A DNA stretch of 64,000 nucleotides from Rhynchopus sp. YZ270_cl-10 (GCA_964035575.1 OZ037918.1:930001-994000); one strand, 5' to 3'. Positions 31,401 through 42,773 are shown, counted from the first letter of the stretch. Numbers and translations: made by a program. Notes: generated by a model from the letters alone, not told the origin.

Positions 31401-34400
31401 CCAACATCTGCACCCACAGCATCACCGACAGCAGTTCCGACACCAGCACCCACCTCTTCGCCAACAGCGACTGCTGCTCCGCCCACACCAGCGCCAACTG
31501 CAGCACCAACTGCGGCTCCGACTAGTGCACCGACAGCATCACCCACGGCAACTGCCGCACCACCAACACCAGCACCCACAGCATCCCCAACAGCAGTTCC
31601 GACCACTGCACCGACACTTGCTCCCACAGCGTCGCCCACTGCCACAGCTGAACCACCAACACCCGCACCGACAGCGTCTCCGACTGTGGTGCCAACTTCG
31701 GCACCAACTACCGCGCCTACAGCATCGCCCACTGCCACTGCGGCACCGCCAACACCTGCGCCTACGGCATCACCGACAGCAGTTCCGACTGTTACACCAA
31801 CTGCGGTTCCTACAAATGCACCAACAGCTTCCCCCACAGCGACGGCAGCACCGCCCACACCAGCACCAACCGCAGCACCAACTGCAGTGCCTACTGCTGC
31901 ACCCACAGCGTCACCAACAGCAACGGCGGCACCACCGACACCTGCACCCACAGCATCTCCAACTGCTGTGCCTACAGTGGCCCCCACAGCGTCCCCCACC
32001 GCCACTGCAGCGCCAGCTACGGCATCTCCGACTGCTGCACCAACTGCGGTTCCAACAGCGTCACCGACAGCATCTCCAACTGCAGTGCCCACTGCTGCAC
32101 CGACAGCGTCGCCAACAGCCACTGCTGCACCACCGACACCTGCGCCGACTGCTGCACCAACAGCGGCACCAACACCTGCACCCACAGCGTCGCCCACGGC
32201 AACCGCGGCACCACCAACACCTGCACCAACGGCAGTTCCCACTGCGGTGCCAACTAGCGCACCGACAGCTTCGCCCACTGCTACAGCTGCACCGCCGACA
32301 CCTGCACCGACAGCTTCACCAACTGCGGTACCAACTAGCGCACCGACAGCATCACCCACTGCGACAGCCGCACCACCAACACCTGCGCCCACAGCAGCAC
32401 CCACAGCAGTTCCGACTGCTGCACCTACTGCAGTGCCTACTGCTGCGCCAACAGCATCACCTACGGCAACTGTGGCACCACCAACACCAGCACCCACAGC
32501 ATCTCCGACTGCGGTACCAACCGCGTCACCGACAACTGCACCCACAGCGTCGCCAACTGTTGCACCAACACTACCACCTACAGAGGCACCCCCGACACTT
32601 CCACCTACTGCCGCACCACCCACAACGCCGCCCACAGCGTCCCCCACTTCTGTGCCCACTGCACTGCCGACGTCTGTTCCCACACCGCAGCCAACCGCGA
32701 TGCCCTCTGATGCACCGACGCTTATCCCGACCACCGCTCCGCTGACGGCGGCACCGGAGACACCTGCACCGACTACGCTTCCACCCGACACGACGTTCCC
32801 TGCGACTGAGGCGCCTGCGACACCAGCACCACTTACCATCGCCCCTCTGACAGCACAGCCCACCCCTGCACCACCAACCGACGCACCCCTGACACCCGCA
32901 CCCACCACCGCAGTGCCTGTCATCACCGTCACCGGACACGACGGGAGTGCGCTGGTTTCGCTCAGCGGCCCTACCGGTGCTTCCTTACTATACACCATGG
33001 ACGGCACGACACCTGCACTAGCGGGAGGCGGTCCCGCGACAGGGACTTATGTGTACGCAGGGCCGATCACAGTGCTCACTGCTGTCACCATCACTGCCGT
33101 AGCCCAGGGGGAGTTTGGTCTGAGCGACCCTGCATCAGAGCTGGTGACGGTGTTCCGCCTTGCACCCGAACCCACTATCAGCCCCTCTAGCGGGTCGCAA
33201 CCCCTCAACTCCCACGTCACCATCACGATCAACCACCCAGACCTCTCTGGGCACGTCTACTACCGTGTCTGCGGTGGCTCCTCCTGCGCCTCGCCTCTCG
33301 ACGACCTGACAGCCGCTCTCCGCTACCAAGCACCCTTCGAGCTGACCGTCTCCGGCACCATCACCGTCACCGCCGTCTCCACCGGCGACGGCGGCGGCGT
33401 CTTACTCCGCCCCTCCCAGGTGGTCAGCGTCACCTACACTGTGAAGTCACAATGCCCCGCCCCGGTTATTGTCACCCCAGGAAAACGCTACCCAACCTCT
33501 GTCAGCGTTTTGATCACACAGGAGACGTGCACAACACATTACCGGGTCACAAACGACACGACACAGACGGAATACTCTATGTACAAGGAGGCGGTCTTCG
33601 ACGTTGAGGGGAAGTATCTGGTAGAGGCCTTTGGGAGGAAGAGTGGGTTGTTAGATTCTGCGACTGTTTCGAGAGCATTTGCGGTTGTGCCTGCTGTGGT
33701 GATGATGTCGGCGGAGATTGTGTTGGCTGCGTCTGAAACACTTCCACAACGGACCGAAACGTTCAGGCAGAACATCGCCACAGCGCTGTCCATCCCCCTC
33801 ACCCGGGTCATCATCGACGGCAACGAAGCCGCTTCTGACAACAACATCATCCTCTCCTTCCACATCGCCTTAATAGAGGACCCTCTCCTCTCGCTCTCAT
33901 CCAACGAAACCTCCGCTGCGGTATCACAAAGTCTGCTTGCGTTGCCAAGCAACTCTCTCGCTGCTTCAGGAATTTCAAACTTAAAGGCAAATGGGGCAGC
34001 AGCGGAGACCCCGGTTGATGATGATGACGACGATGATGTGGCGGTGCGAGTAGGGATTATTGTAGCATGTGTGCTTGGAGGATTGATTTTGTTGGTGTTA
34101 GTGTATGTTGGAGTGAAAAGGGCGGGGTTGTTAGGGCAGAAAGGGAGTGCCTTTGACACTGCAGCGTCAAATGAGAAGGATGTCATGCATGATGCATTCG
34201 AGGATTTTGAAATGTCCTCCGAAGATTTCCGTATCGCCAGCGCATCCGAGCCCTTCCTTCTCTCTGATACACATGGTACGCCACCTCCACCGCCGCCTCC
34301 ACGGCAGTTCAACAGAATCGCCTCATCCCAACCATGGGACCAGAGTACCGGATATGTCGGTTCGGTGAAGAGCCAACCCTCTCGCTTCAGGGCACCACCA

Positions 34401-34442
34401 TCGTCGAATGTCTCAGGTCCTGTGACGAGACAGCAGATATAG
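28500..34442 (+). CDS. Giant PTA-repeat type I membrane protein
   Basis: One open frame of 1980 residues; the ATG is in ACCATGG. A signal peptide (about 1-18, [15 protein letters not shown]) is followed by about 1450 residues of proline-threonine-alanine repeats, with recurring blocks such as [16 protein letters not shown]. They are likely a heavily O-glycosylated stalk. From about 1473 come beta-sandwich modules of the chitobiase C-terminal/FN3-associated type (YTMDGTTP motif; then HVYYRVCGG and THYRVTNDT). A further folded region (about 1730-1835) resembles membrane-proximal SEA-like segments, but weakly. Seven aspartates precede a single transmembrane helix (about 1848-1872). The 100-residue tail is acidic and has PPPPPPP. 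It acts probably as a cell-surface mucin-like or adhesive protein. The long open frame on the opposite strand follows from the repeat. Confidence 0.85.
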   Translation: MGRLQVLGLLLCVASVSPTSPTPAPTASPTAAPTAAPTAVPTAAPTASPTAAPTASPTATAAPPTPAPTASPTAVPTAAPTASPTATAAPPTPAPTAVPTAVPTAVPTAAPTASPTATAVPTAVPTSAPTASPTAVPTAAPPTPAPTASPTAVPTSAPTASPTATAAPPTPAPTASPTATAAPPTPAPTAVPTASPTAVPTGAPTASPTATVAPPTPAPTASPTAVPTNAPTASPTATAAPPTPAPTASPTAVPTAAPTASPTATAAPPTPAPTASPTAVPTSAPTASPTATAAPPTPAPTAVPTASPTAAPTDAPTASPTATAAPPTIAPTASPTATAAPPTPAPTAAPTAVPTSAPTASPTATAAPPTPAPTASPTAVPTAAPTLAPTASPTATAAPPTPAPTASPTATAAPPTPAPTAVPTAVPTNAPTASPTATAAPPTPAPTAVPTAVPTSAPTASPTATAAPPTPAPTAVPTPVPTSAPTASPTATVAPPTPAPTAAPTAVPTLAPTASPTATAAPPTPAPTASPTATAAPPTIAPTASPTATAAPPTPAPTASPTAAPTAAPTASPTATAAPPTPAPTAAPTAVPTNAPTASPTATAAPPTPAPTAAPTAVPTLAPTASPTATAAPPTPAPTASPTASPTAVPTAVPTPAPTSSPTATAAPPTPAPTASPTAVPTNAPTASPTATAAPPTPAPTASPTAVPTASPTASPTATAAPPTPAPTASPTGAPTAVPTNAPTASPTATVAPPTPAPTAVPTSAPTLAPTASPTATAAPPTPAPTATPTAVPTLSPTSSPTATAAPPTPAPTASPTAVPTPAPTASPTAVPTAAPTASPTPAPTASPTAVPTVAPTASPTATAAPPTPAPTASPTAVPTSAPTASPTATAAPPTPAPTAVPTASPTASPTAVPTSAPTAVPTAAPTNAPTASPTATAAPPTPAPTAAPTGVPTAVPTASPTATAAPPTSAPTASPTAVPTPAPTSSPTATAAPPTPAPTAAPTAAPTSAPTASPTATAAPPTPAPTASPTAVPTTAPTLAPTASPTATAEPPTPAPTASPTVVPTSAPTTAPTASPTATAAPPTPAPTASPTAVPTVTPTAVPTNAPTASPTATAAPPTPAPTAAPTAVPTAAPTASPTATAAPPTPAPTASPTAVPTVAPTASPTATAAPATASPTAAPTAVPTASPTASPTAVPTAAPTASPTATAAPPTPAPTAAPTAAPTPAPTASPTATAAPPTPAPTAVPTAVPTSAPTASPTATAAPPTPAPTASPTAVPTSAPTASPTATAAPPTPAPTAAPTAVPTAAPTAVPTAAPTASPTATVAPPTPAPTASPTAVPTASPTTAPTASPTVAPTLPPTEAPPTLPPTAAPPTTPPTASPTSVPTALPTSVPTPQPTAMPSDAPTLIPTTAPLTAAPETPAPTTLPPDTTFPATEAPATPAPLTIAPLTAQPTPAPPTDAPLTPAPTTAVPVITVTGHDGSALVSLSGPTGASLLYTMDGTTPALAGGGPATGTYVYAGPITVLTAVTITAVAQGEFGLSDPASELVTVFRLAPEPTISPSSGSQPLNSHVTITINHPDLSGHVYYRVCGGSSCASPLDDLTAALRYQAPFELTVSGTITVTAVSTGDGGGVLLRPSQVVSVTYTVKSQCPAPVIVTPGKRYPTSVSVLITQETCTTHYRVTNDTTQTEYSMYKEAVFDVEGKYLVEAFGRKSGLLDSATVSRAFAVVPAVVMMSAEIVLAASETLPQRTETFRQNIATALSIPLTRVIIDGNEAASDNNIILSFHIALIEDPLLSLSSNETSAAVSQSLLALPSNSLAASGISNLKANGAAAETPVDDDDDDDVAVRVGIIVACVLGGLILLVLVYVGVKRAGLLGQKGSAFDTAASNEKDVMHDAFEDFEMSSEDFRIASASEPFLLSDTHGTPPPPPPPRQFNRIASSQPWDQSTGYVGSVKSQPSRFRAPPSSNVSGPVTRQQI

Positions 34443-34598
34443 AAAAGAGAACGGAAAAAGGGGATTAAATAGAGTACGGGGTTTTTTGGGGTTTTTTTAG
34501 GGGTGTAAAATTTTGGGGCAAAAAGAATAAAAAAGGTGTGAGGGATTTTTTTGGGTTTTGGTTGCCCCTATAGGTTTAAATAATACGATTTTTTGAAG

Positions 34599-34632
34599 AG
34601 GTGGCTCAGTATGAGAGACTTTGGGTTTATCT
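34599..34632 (+). repeat. Module C hairpin with altered inner stem
   Basis: AGGTG (34599-34603) pairs with TATCT (34628-34632) using G-T pairs. The inner stem is AGT/ACT (34608-34610 with 34618-34620) instead of AGC/GCT, so both sides changed together. The loop is ATGAGAG. Confidence 0.65.
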
Positions 34633-34767
34633 TCTATTTTTCCAACTGTTTTTTGTTGTCTTTTTGGGACATATTTTTCATTTTACAAAGGTTTTCTTTG
34701 TCGCATAAGGGATCCTGCGAAAGAAGCGCTCTAGCGTTTGCACTTCCCGTTTTTTTTTTTTTTTTTC

Positions 34768-34870
34768 GTTTGGAGTGTTGTACCCCCAAGCGCAACACTC
34801 CGGGGTTCGATAACCCCGCGGAGTGTCAGTGCCCTGCGTCCCAGAGGCGTTTTGCACTATCAACTTCACT
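34768..34870 (+). repeat. T-arm-like hairpin plus module D
   Basis: CTCCGGGGTTCGATAACCCC forms a T-arm-like hairpin with a B-box motif. Then AGTGC (34828-34832) pairs with GCACT (34854-34858) around GCGTCCCAGAGGCG. ATCAACTTCAC and a T-run follow. Confidence 0.6.
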
Positions 34871-35111
34871 TTTTTTTTTGTTTTCTTCTACCTGCGTCCG
34901 CCGATGAACGGTGAGGCGTTTGCACTTTTCAAGTTTTCTTTTGTTTGTTTTTCTTTTTTTTCTTGGAACACTCATATTACCCCTTTAGCCTGAGCACGAC
35001 CGAGCTGCGTTTTAGTACGTTTTCGACTCTCCTCCTCCTCCTCCGCCCCCTACCTCCCCCCGCCAACACTTTCCAAGAAACCCCCTTGTCAGCAGAGTAG
35101 CATTTACTTAG

Positions 35112-35152
35112 AGTGCCTGCCGTCCGCCGATGTACGGTGAGACGTTTGCACA
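35112..35152 (+). repeat. Module D hairpin
   Basis: GTGC/GCAC outer stem (35113-35116 with 35148-35151), CGTC/GACG middle stem (35121-35124 with 35141-35144), TTT bulge before GCAC. Confidence 0.65.
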
Positions 35153-35415
35153 CACTTCCACCTTCTTTTTACTTACCCCTTTTTTTTGTGTTTTTGTGTT
35201 TCTGCTCTCTTGTGTGAGACTATCGTGCATCAAAGCGTTGGAGTGCAGCGAACTGCAGTGGGTCACCAGGAGATGCCTGCATCAATAACTTCCCTTTACT
35301 ATTATTAGCCAAAATAACCCCCTTTCCCTTTGGGGGGTTCTTCGACTCTGAGAGCATTTGTTTGTTTGTTTGTTTTTTTTTCGGATTTCCTTTTTACATC
35401 TACTGTTGTAGGCGG

Positions 35416-35495
35416 TACTTTGCGCTTTCATCCGGATGGCTGGCATCGTACGGTGGGTCAGTCAGTGAGGGAGGTGCCTGCATCAACGACTACAG
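35416..35495 (+). repeat. Module B, long copy
   Basis: Carries CATCCGGATGGCTGGCATCG and GTGGGTCAGTCAGTGAGGGA, then GGTGCCTGCATCAACGACT. Other copies are at about 3386-3420, 8774-8822, 8893-8946, 14818-14876, 35238-35292, 36421-36478, 57548-57605 and 58208-58270. I could not find a shared fold. Confidence 0.6.
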
Positions 35496-35671
35496 TATTT
35501 TTTTTTTTTCCCTCGCACCTCAACTTTTTTAGTTTTATTTTTTCTAAAATTAGACTTTCCATCCCCCTTCTCAACTCAGACTCCTCTCCTCCTTTATTGG
35601 TGACAGGTTATCGGGGGTGCTATCTCTGAATCCTGCACCTCTCGTTTTATGAAAAAAAAAAATATATATAT

Positions 35672-35724
35672 ATGGAGTTCATCCTCGGGTGTCTACACTA
35701 ATACAACCAAGTTTTCAAAAAAAA
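35672..35724 (+). repeat. Module F, copy 1
   Basis: About 50 bases from TGGAGTTCATCCTCGGGTGT through ACACTAATACAACCAAGTTT to an A-run. Near-identical to 39310-39363 and 43627-43680. Confidence 0.8.
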
Positions 35725-36646
35725 GGTGGAAAATATAGTGAGAAGGAAGGCCTGTAACGGTGTAACGGTGCCTGATAAGAGCTCGCTTTACCATAGTCCT
35801 TGCCGTAGACTTGTATGCTACTCTCACGAATTTGTTTTTTGGAATAACAGTATTGTTCCTATGAAGGTGATGAGGGTGACGAACAGCAGGGTTTTATAGT
35901 TTCAGTGCAAGGTATTTTTTTTTTTTGGGGGTTTTGGCTCCTTTTTTTGGACGCCAAAAAATCATATTTGGACAAAAAAAAATGTAGGTAGGCTTCCGTA
36001 TTTAGAGTGCCACAAAAGGGCCCCCGGATGCAATTTAACGTCCAGCCCAGGACATCCTTCTTTTTTTGTATTTTTTTTTTTTTTTTTTTGAAAAAAGCAG
36101 TGAGTACAGAAAGAATTTTTTGAGGACAATACATAACTTGACCCTTCTCTCCTTCCTCGGGATACAGTGATTGTCTTTAAAAAAAATCCAAAAAAAAAAA
36201 AAAAAAAAACAGACGTGGAACCATTCCAACATTCTCTCTTCACAAAACACATAATAAAGTAACCACACCCTGTTAGGGTGGACATTGCCAATGTGAGTAC
36301 AGAACAACGTCCTGATCGGGATGATTGAGGTACCACAATAATAGATAACAGTGCATTTTTTTTTTAAAGGATTTCTTTGAAGGTGGCTAAAGCACGAGAG
36401 GCTTGGGGGATTTTGTTTTTTTGTGCTTTCATCCGGATGAATGGCATCGTATGTGGGTCAGTCGGTGTGCCTCATCATCTACCATTTTTTTTTTTGTATT
36501 TTTGCACCCCACAGAGTTTTCCTTGGCGAAGGAGTATAGAAAAAGAAACTGCATGGAGTTCACACGATAAAAAAGCGAGGTGTCTACATGTCATCAATTT
36601 TTCGATTTTTCAAAGAAAATAAAATTGGTGCCCCCCACCTGATTAT

Positions 36647-36770
36647 GTATAGGCGCGTAAAGGCGCGTATAGGCGCGTATAGGCGCGTATAGGCGCGTAA
36701 AGGCGCGTATAGGCTCGTACAGGCGCGTATAAGCCCGTATAGGCCCGTATAGGTCCGTAAAGGCACATCC
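36647..36770 (+). repeat. Tandem decamer array AGGCGCGTAT
   Basis: About twelve copies of a 10-mer, AGGCGCGTAT or AGGCGCGTAA, decaying to AGGCCCGTAT rightward. The preceding CCCCCCACCTGATT is the inverse of AATCAGGTGGGCCCC after the second array at 38507-38572. Confidence 0.85.
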
Positions 36771-36989
36771 CCACGCATTTTTCCCTCTATACGTGTATAT
36801 ATCCCCCACAACCCGCCAAAGCCACTCTTTTCCCTCTCCCTGGGACACCTTCGGCACCGCTTTGTTCGGGCATCACCACTGCGCCAAGCGGAGGATGAGG
36901 AGGTCGCTTTCTGGGATGATGAGATCGTGGAAGGACGACGACTGGGCATGGGGGATGTGTGACGAAGAGGCTGACGACTGGATTTCTTT

Positions 36990-38420
36990 GAGGAATACTT
37001 CCCTCACAACCAGTTGTGGTGGATGCGTTGATGCCACTTCGTCCGCAGAGTACGGGGATCAGGCACATGAGGTCGACAAAGTTCTGGCGGAAGTCCGAGC
37101 CCGCCGTGGCACACCCTCACACATGACTGCAACCTAGCGGCCATCGACCCCTCGGGGTGGATGGCCGTTTGGCTGCAGTCATGTGCTAGGCGCTCCTCTC
37201 CACCGTCCTACCCACCGACTGGACGATGACGATGTTGAGGCTGCGCCTCAATGCGAAGAGACGCAATGCAAGGTGGTCTTACTTTGCAGTGCCTTTGATG
37301 CCAATCAATCCACCGAGTGAACGCATCGCCAGGCTTGCCTTCATGACACCTTCATGAGGGCTAGCTTGGCACAGCGAAGAAAGTTGCGATCGATCGATGA
37401 GCCTTGCCTTTTGCCAGTGATAACAGCACCTTCGCCAGGGCAGCAAGCGTGCCAGGGGTGTGCTTTTGGTTGCACAACACACAAGGTGTGGAGGAGTGAA
37501 TCTGTCAGGTTTGACGGGCCACCTGTAGTGGCTCGCGGCATGCTGGTGATTGCTGCCATGACCTCTTTGGTGGTGAAGTCGGCGGGGCCAGAGGGGTTCT
37601 TCATGTCCCTATGCACAGAAGGTAGGGGCGCCGTAGGGTGCTTGTGTATCCCATCCAGAGCATTGGAATTCTTAAATCCGAAGGAGAAGATGTGGTCCAG
37701 GACATACTCATTTTCCGCGCGTGGATCCTCAGGTGGCCAAGGAGGGTTCAGCGTCGCTTTCTTCATCAAGTCCGACGACACATCATTTGTTCCTCTGGTA
37801 AGTCCACCTTCCCCACCGGCCGAATCGCCTCGTAGTGGCGGCCGCATAACGCCATTGCCACCGTCGTACGACGAAGCAGCTCTTTCGCCCGAAGATCAGC
37901 GTTGCTGATGTTCGCACCTGGCAATCAGGATGACCGACGACATGACGTGGGAGGACGCGACACGCCGTCTGATTGGCAAGATCTTGGCGAACAAGTTATG
38001 GAAGCGAGCTGCCAAAATTTTCCGCAAAGGGAACCGCGTTGGGGTGTCGATGACAAGGGTCTCTGAGGCGGCCACTGCACCCGGCCCAGTGTTTAGCAGT
38101 CCATTCAATGATTTTGTTAAATCGTTGAATGGTAGTGTTGTACTCCTTCCTTCGCGAAGCGTCGGACTTATCCACACACTGGTTTGGTGAAGGAGTACTT
38201 GCAGCAGAATCCCCATACGCGCTACTCTGACTTGTATAAGAAGCAACCAAACGGGTGCCTTCCTCTATGCAACGGTTGCAACAACCCCGGTGTGAGAAAG
38301 AGGGATATCCATTTTGTCGATTTTAGGGGTGTTGCGAGCGTGTGACATTCTGTCCCTCCGGAAGGGGATTCTGAAGATGTGCGTGAAGTTTCAGGGTTTG
38401 GGCACCCACTCCCAACATTT
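36990..38420 (-). mobile_element. Broken retroelement remnant with reverse-transcriptase N-terminal region (non-LTR-like)
   Basis: A GC-rich island read on the minus strand. A Cys-rich CCNRC motif lies near 38270, and further along FTTKEVMAAITSMPRATTGG plus PSNL (about 37560) matches the stretch before the catalytic core in a family of protist reverse transcriptases (usual form: SFPRGT, then GPSGL). It is broken, with several breaks, and lacks the rest of the polymerase and any endonuclease. A strong hairpin (37121-37184) lies near its downstream end, and decamer arrays flank the whole region. The class is uncertain; non-LTR is the best guess. Confidence 0.55.
37121..37184. repeat. 64-base near-perfect hairpin
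   Basis: ACATGACTGCA (37121-37131) pairs with TGCAGTCATGT (37174-37184). An inner stem, CGGCCATC-G-ACCCC with GGGGT-G-GATGGCCG (37138-37151 and 37154-37167), has a 2-base loop. Confidence 0.7.
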
Positions 38421-38506
38421 TTACGTTACCCCAACCCTCACCCACAAAATTTCCCCCACTAGAACCCACCCAAAAAAATTTTTTTCTGGATTTTCGGCCC
38501 CGCGTA

Positions 38507-38572
38507 TAGGCGCGTAAAGGCGCGTAAAGGGCCGTATAGGCCCGTATAGGCTGCGTAGAGGCCGTATAGGCC
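38507..38572 (+). repeat. Second decamer array (AGGCGCGTAA type)
   Basis: About six degenerate copies of the 10-mer found at 36647-36770, in the same orientation, followed by AATCAGGTGGGCCCC. Confidence 0.75.
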
Positions 38573-38635
38573 CGAATCCCGTTTTTTTTTTGGGGGCAAA
38601 ATCAGGTGGGCCCCAAAAAATCCAAAAAAAAAACG

Positions 38636-38689
38636 AAGTACGCGACAACTACGCAAGCAGTACGCAGTATGGGGTTTTCAGGAGCACCA
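38636..38689 (+). mobile_element. Partial MITE, right end only
   Basis: AGTACGCA-type repeats lead into TTTTCAGGAGCACCA, the same order as the right half of 18047-18220. The matching left end is absent nearby, so the copy is truncated. Confidence 0.65.
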
Positions 38690-39309
38690 AACAATACACT
38701 TTTTAGAGAACAACTTAAAACTCATATTCGCGCGCCTTTCCCCCCCCTTTTTATTTATTTTTTTTTTGCGACAACTTTTTGCACCAAAAAACCTAGGGTT
38801 TCAGCGACAAGCAATCCTAAGGTATTTTTTTTGCAACGCAAAACGCTTCGGACAGTCAATTCCTTTCTCCCTTCAGCCTTCCCTGCCAGCCGCCCCCTTT
38901 ATACATTATGTTCCTAGTTTTTTTCTTTTTCTTTTTTGGAAAAGTGAATTTTGCTGTAAATATCATCACTATTTTGTGTGTTTTCGGCCAAATTAGCGAC
39001 TCAGGGTTTGTGCTTCACAGCCTCTCCCACACACGCGAAACAGAGCAGACCTAATTTCCCTGTGTTCGCAATGATCCCCATTTTCATCTGACTGAGTGGG
39101 GAGTAGCGCACATCAGATGTAAAACCACGAAATGGATTGTAGGACTGCATGGTTGGGGGTGTCCACCCCCCTGGTACAGCCGGTCATTGTACCAAAGGTA
39201 CACTGTCAAGCGGGCTGTTGTATTTCAAGGTCAAGTTTTTTTGTTGTTTCGATTGTATCCCCCTCTCCCCACCCGGATTTCCACTGCGAAAAAGAAAAAA
39301 AGAAACAGG

Positions 39310-39363
39310 TTAGTGGAGTTCATCCTCGGGTGGCTACACTAATACAACCAAGTTTTCAAAAAA
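39310..39363 (+). repeat. Module F, copy 2
   Basis: TAGTGGAGTTCATCCTCGGG then TGGCTACACTAATACAACC and an A-run. TAGTG can pair with CACTA. Confidence 0.8.
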
Positions 39364-39488
39364 AGAAACAAAAGAAAACGAAACCTACGTACGTCTTTCC
39401 CAGCTGAAGAGGAATTAGGGTGATCAAAGGATCTTACAATACGTTTGAGAGAGGTACCTTTCATCTCAAGGTTATGTGAGTATTCCAA

Positions 39489-39524
39489 AGGTGGCTAAAA
39501 GCACTGCAAGGCTTTGGGTCATCT
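39489..39524 (+). repeat. Module C hairpin with shifted inner stem
   Basis: AGGTG (39489-39493) with CATCT (39520-39524); inner AAAGC (39498-39502) with GCTTT (39511-39515); loop ACTGCAAG. Confidence 0.7.
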
Positions 39525-40522
39525 CTTTTGCCTTTCTTGTTTTTTTTTTTCCATTTCTTTTTCAAGATGACCCCAAGATGTTGTGCTCATCTATGTTCTG
39601 TAATCCTCACTCCCCCCCAAACCCCCTCCCAAAAAGCGCTGACTTACTATGTGAAAACTACCAGGGAAATTAAATTTCTTCTTCAATCTTTTTTTCAAAT
39701 AAACCTCCAAAGCGCACCCAGTCTCCCCTCTTCTCCGCATATTGTTCACACCTCTTTAAAGTGATAGGGGTGGACGTGCCGTTTACTGTAAAGCATCTGG
39801 GGGAGGGGAGTGGGAGGGTTTTGTGTACGTTAAGAAGGCTATATGCATAGTGTTGGCTTCGTTTTAGATGTGTACACCCGAGATATTCATCTTACAAAGT
39901 GTTTTCTTTTCTTTTCAACGGTGACTAGGCAAGGCTTGGGATCCAGCTTTTTATATAAGAATAGAAAAAAAAGGCGTAAAGCGAACTCTAACAGAAATAC
40001 TAAAAATAGAAGATTTCACATTATTTTTGTTTGCAAATAACGACAACCTTTGTGCATAACCCAGTATGAAGTATGTGAGACAACTCCCCACAGCACCCAT
40101 TAGAGTTGATCCCTCAGCGTTGCTTTTTTTTTTTTAAACGCACACTACTTTGTGAGCGGAAAGTGTCACGTTGTTCACTCACCCCTCAACCATGTTCCAC
40201 GACACCCAATAGGTGTGTGGAAGCGTCAACGCATCAAACTACAAGAAGGGAGGGGAGTGAGGGAAACGACAAAGTGGCACTTTTTTAAAACGAACCACCA
40301 CTCCACCACCCAGGGAACCTACACATTTTTTTTTTTTGCAATCCTGTATTGCATATAACACACATATTTTGAACACACAACAACATTAACCTCTTTTAGC
40401 GTACGAAGGCGCTCTCGAAACCCTGCTTCGTACAAGCGCTGGACGGGGGTGGGGAGGGGGAATACGACACAAGGTAAGCAACTAAAACCCAAAGGGTCAG
40501 GGACAACAGATCAAAGCGAGCA

Positions 40523-42773
40523 ATGTCCGGCTCAGACTCGGACAGCGACTATTCGGATCAGCTGCAGTACAAGGTGCTTGTAGTAGGTATGGGCCCCTTT
40601 TTGGAGTTATTACACCCCCTTCCCCTCTCCTCCTATTCACCCACAAGAAGGACAAATGTTTCCCGTTAAGGCTAAGATCATCTCACCCTGTTACCAAAGG
40701 TACATTAAGAGGGCTTTGTATTTCGCGTCGAATTTAGATTTTGCTCCCATATTTCACGACATTTTTTTTTCTTCATAGGTGATGGTGCTGTGGGCAAAAC
40801 GAGTGTGATCATGCGGTTCTGTGAGGGGGGCTTCAAGGATTCGTACCGGCAAACAGTGGGGCTAGACTTTTTCAATAAAAAGGTGAACCTGCCGGGACAG
40901 GTGACCACAACTCTGCAGATCTGGGACATCGGTGGCCAGCAGCTTGGTGGGAAGATGCTTAGTAACTACATGTACGGCGCGCACGCGGTGTTGTTCACTT
41001 ACGACGTGACGTCACTTGAGAGCTTCAAGAACGTGTCGCACTGGCTTGCGTTCGTGAAGGATACCTTCAAAGACAAGAAGGCAATGCCCTACATGGCGCT
41101 TGTCGCAAACAAGATGGACCTCATGCACCTCAGAGCGGTGAAGGCAGAAAAACACAGCATCTTCGCAGTGGAGAGCAACGCCATGCCCTTCTTCGTGTCG
41201 GCCAAGACTGGCGACAAGGTATGGACCAAAAAAATAGGTGTTTTCAAAAAAGGTTCAGTCGAGAGCATTTGTGTCAAAGAAGGTGTTGCATTCAATAGCG
41301 CAGCATAGGTTTGCCTGCCCCATGACCAACCTGCGTCAGGGGTCGGCTTCATACTGCGCAAGAGCAAATGGACAGCATGTAACCAGCACCCTAGCACTGA
41401 CCTTGTGAGCTTGGGTGCCTTGGTGCGGCCCGACATTCAGAGAGAGACAAGAGAAACTCATCCAGCTGAGACAGGAGCACACTTGCTAGTAGTGATGACT
41501 CAACAGGAATTGTTGGAGAGAGAAGTGAGAAAAGAGACACAATTGGGTCTTTCCCACATAGTTTTACACTTTTACACCCCGGCTCAGACCAGAGCACACT
41601 TTCTCGTAGTGTTGACTCAACAGGAAATGTTGGGCAGAAAACAAACATCTGTGTGCAGACTTTTTTCAAATCATCCAGCTGAGACAGGAGCACACTTGCT
41701 AGTAGTGATGACTCAACAGGAATTGTTGGAGAGAGAAGTGAGAAAAAAGACACAGTTGGGTCTTTCCCACATATTTTTACACTTTTACACCCCGGCTCAG
41801 ACCAGAGCACACTTTCTCGTAGTGATGACTCAACAGGAATTGTTGGAGAGATATTCAAGAGAAACAGAAAACAAAAACCCAACCCGACAATAGCAACGCG
41901 CAGCATAGGTTTGCCTGCCCCATGACCAACCTGCGTCGGGGGTCGGCTTCATACTGCGCAAGAGCAAATGGACAGCATGTAACCAGCACCCTAGCACTGA
42001 CCTTGTGAGCTTGGGTGCCTTGGTGCGGCCCGACATTCAGAGAGAGACAAGAGAAACTCATCCAGCTGAGACAGGAGCACACTTGCTAGTAGTGATGACT
42101 CAACAGGAATTGTTGGAGAGAGAAGTGAGAAAAGAGACACAGATGGGTCTTTCCCACATAGTTTTTACACTTTTACACCCCGGCTCAGACCAGAGCACAC
42201 TTTCTCGTAGTGTTGACTCAACAGGAAATGTTGGGCAGATAACAAACATCTGTGTGTAAACAGACTTTTTCAAATCATCCAGCTGAGACAGGAGCACACT
42301 TGCTAGTAGTGATGACTCAACAGGAATTGTTGGAGAGATACCAAAATGTTGGCCAAACAACCCGAATGTTGTCAGCATCAACACCCCTTCTCTGACTCAA
42401 TCAGATAGCCAGATGACACATTCCCAAATATGTTATTCTATGCTCCCCCCTCCACTCGGTTTGGTCATGGAGACAGAACACAAAAGCAACAAAAAAGAAA
42501 ATAGTGCATTTTTAAAGACCACCAATACACAAAAAGAGCACAAAACAACAACAACAACAACTTTCACTCAATCCCCCTCTACAGGTTAATGCAATGTTCA
42601 CGAAAATCGCTGCCGACCTTTCGGGTGTGCAGCTGACCAAGGGCGAAATAGACATCATGGATGAAGTAGTGTCGGCACCCATCGTCAACCACCCGAAGGC
42701 CACACCGACAGAGGAAATCGTAGGTGCAGGCAACTCTGGGGACAAGCAGAAGAAGGACTGTACTGTCATGTAA
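40523..42773 (+). CDS. RAB28: RAB28-like small GTPase, three exons
   Basis: Exons 40523-40586, 40779-41218 and 42585-42773 (phases 1 and 0) give 230 residues. After an acidic MSGSDSDSD start, the P-loop GDGAVGKT spans 22-29 and is split by intron 1 after the first base of its Gly codon. QTVGLDFF is switch I and WDIGGQ is the unusual RAB28-type switch II (most Rabs have WDTAGQ). NKMD and SAKTGD are the guanine-recognition motifs. The end, CTVM, is a CaaX box predicted to be farnesylated, as in human RAB28, rather than the CC/CXC of other Rabs. RAB28 works with the BBSome/IFT system in cilia, so this fits a flagellate. Intron 1 has a module A copy (about 40690-40735). Intron 2 (1366 bases) is mostly a satellite array. 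Confidence 0.95.
41297..42343 (+). repeat. Intronic satellite array in RAB28 intron 2
   Basis: Two large units start with CGCAGCATAGGTTTGCCTGC at about 41297 and 41898. Each contains smaller repeats of about 60-75 bases built on GAGCACACTT...GTAGTG.TGACTCAACAGGAA. The same array, almost identical, lies at 62414-63343 in another gene's intron. Long open frames on both strands result from the repetition and start without ATG on the + strand. Confidence 0.9.

Larger units (their letters stand above)
34443..36646. other. Gene-free spacer dense in modules
   Basis: No gene is supported. It contains module C (34599-34632), a T-arm plus module D (34768-34870), module D (34890-34942 and 35112-35152), module B (35238-35292 and 35416-35495), module F (35672-35724), module C (36378-36412) and module B (36421-36478). 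Long T-runs separate them. Confidence 0.65.
38573..40522. other. Gene-free spacer with half MITE and modules
   Basis: No gene is supported. It contains one end of the TTTCAGGAGCACCA MITE family with AGTACGCA repeats (38636-38689), module A (39115-39232), module F (39310-39363), module C (39489-39524), module E (39865-39900) and a module C variant (39918-39950). Confidence 0.6.

Noticed and set aside
28481-33007. 1508-codon open frame on the minus strand
   Set aside because: It is the complement of the PTA-repeat gene. The repeat lacks stops in that frame; the translation is a monotonous Gly/Val/Ala repeat with no signal or domain.
36647-36770. CRISPR-like array
   Set aside because: The repeats are contiguous 10-mers without spacers, in a eukaryotic genome.
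36793-37137. Plus-strand frame of 114 codons
   Set aside because: Overlaps the retroelement remnant and its hairpin, begins inside repeat-derived sequence and shows no recognisable domain.
41391-41906. Open frames of 160-176 codons on both strands in the satellite arrays (also at 62506-63036)
   Set aside because: They arise from repetition inside introns. The + frame begins at a GTG, and the frames shift where repeat units differ.
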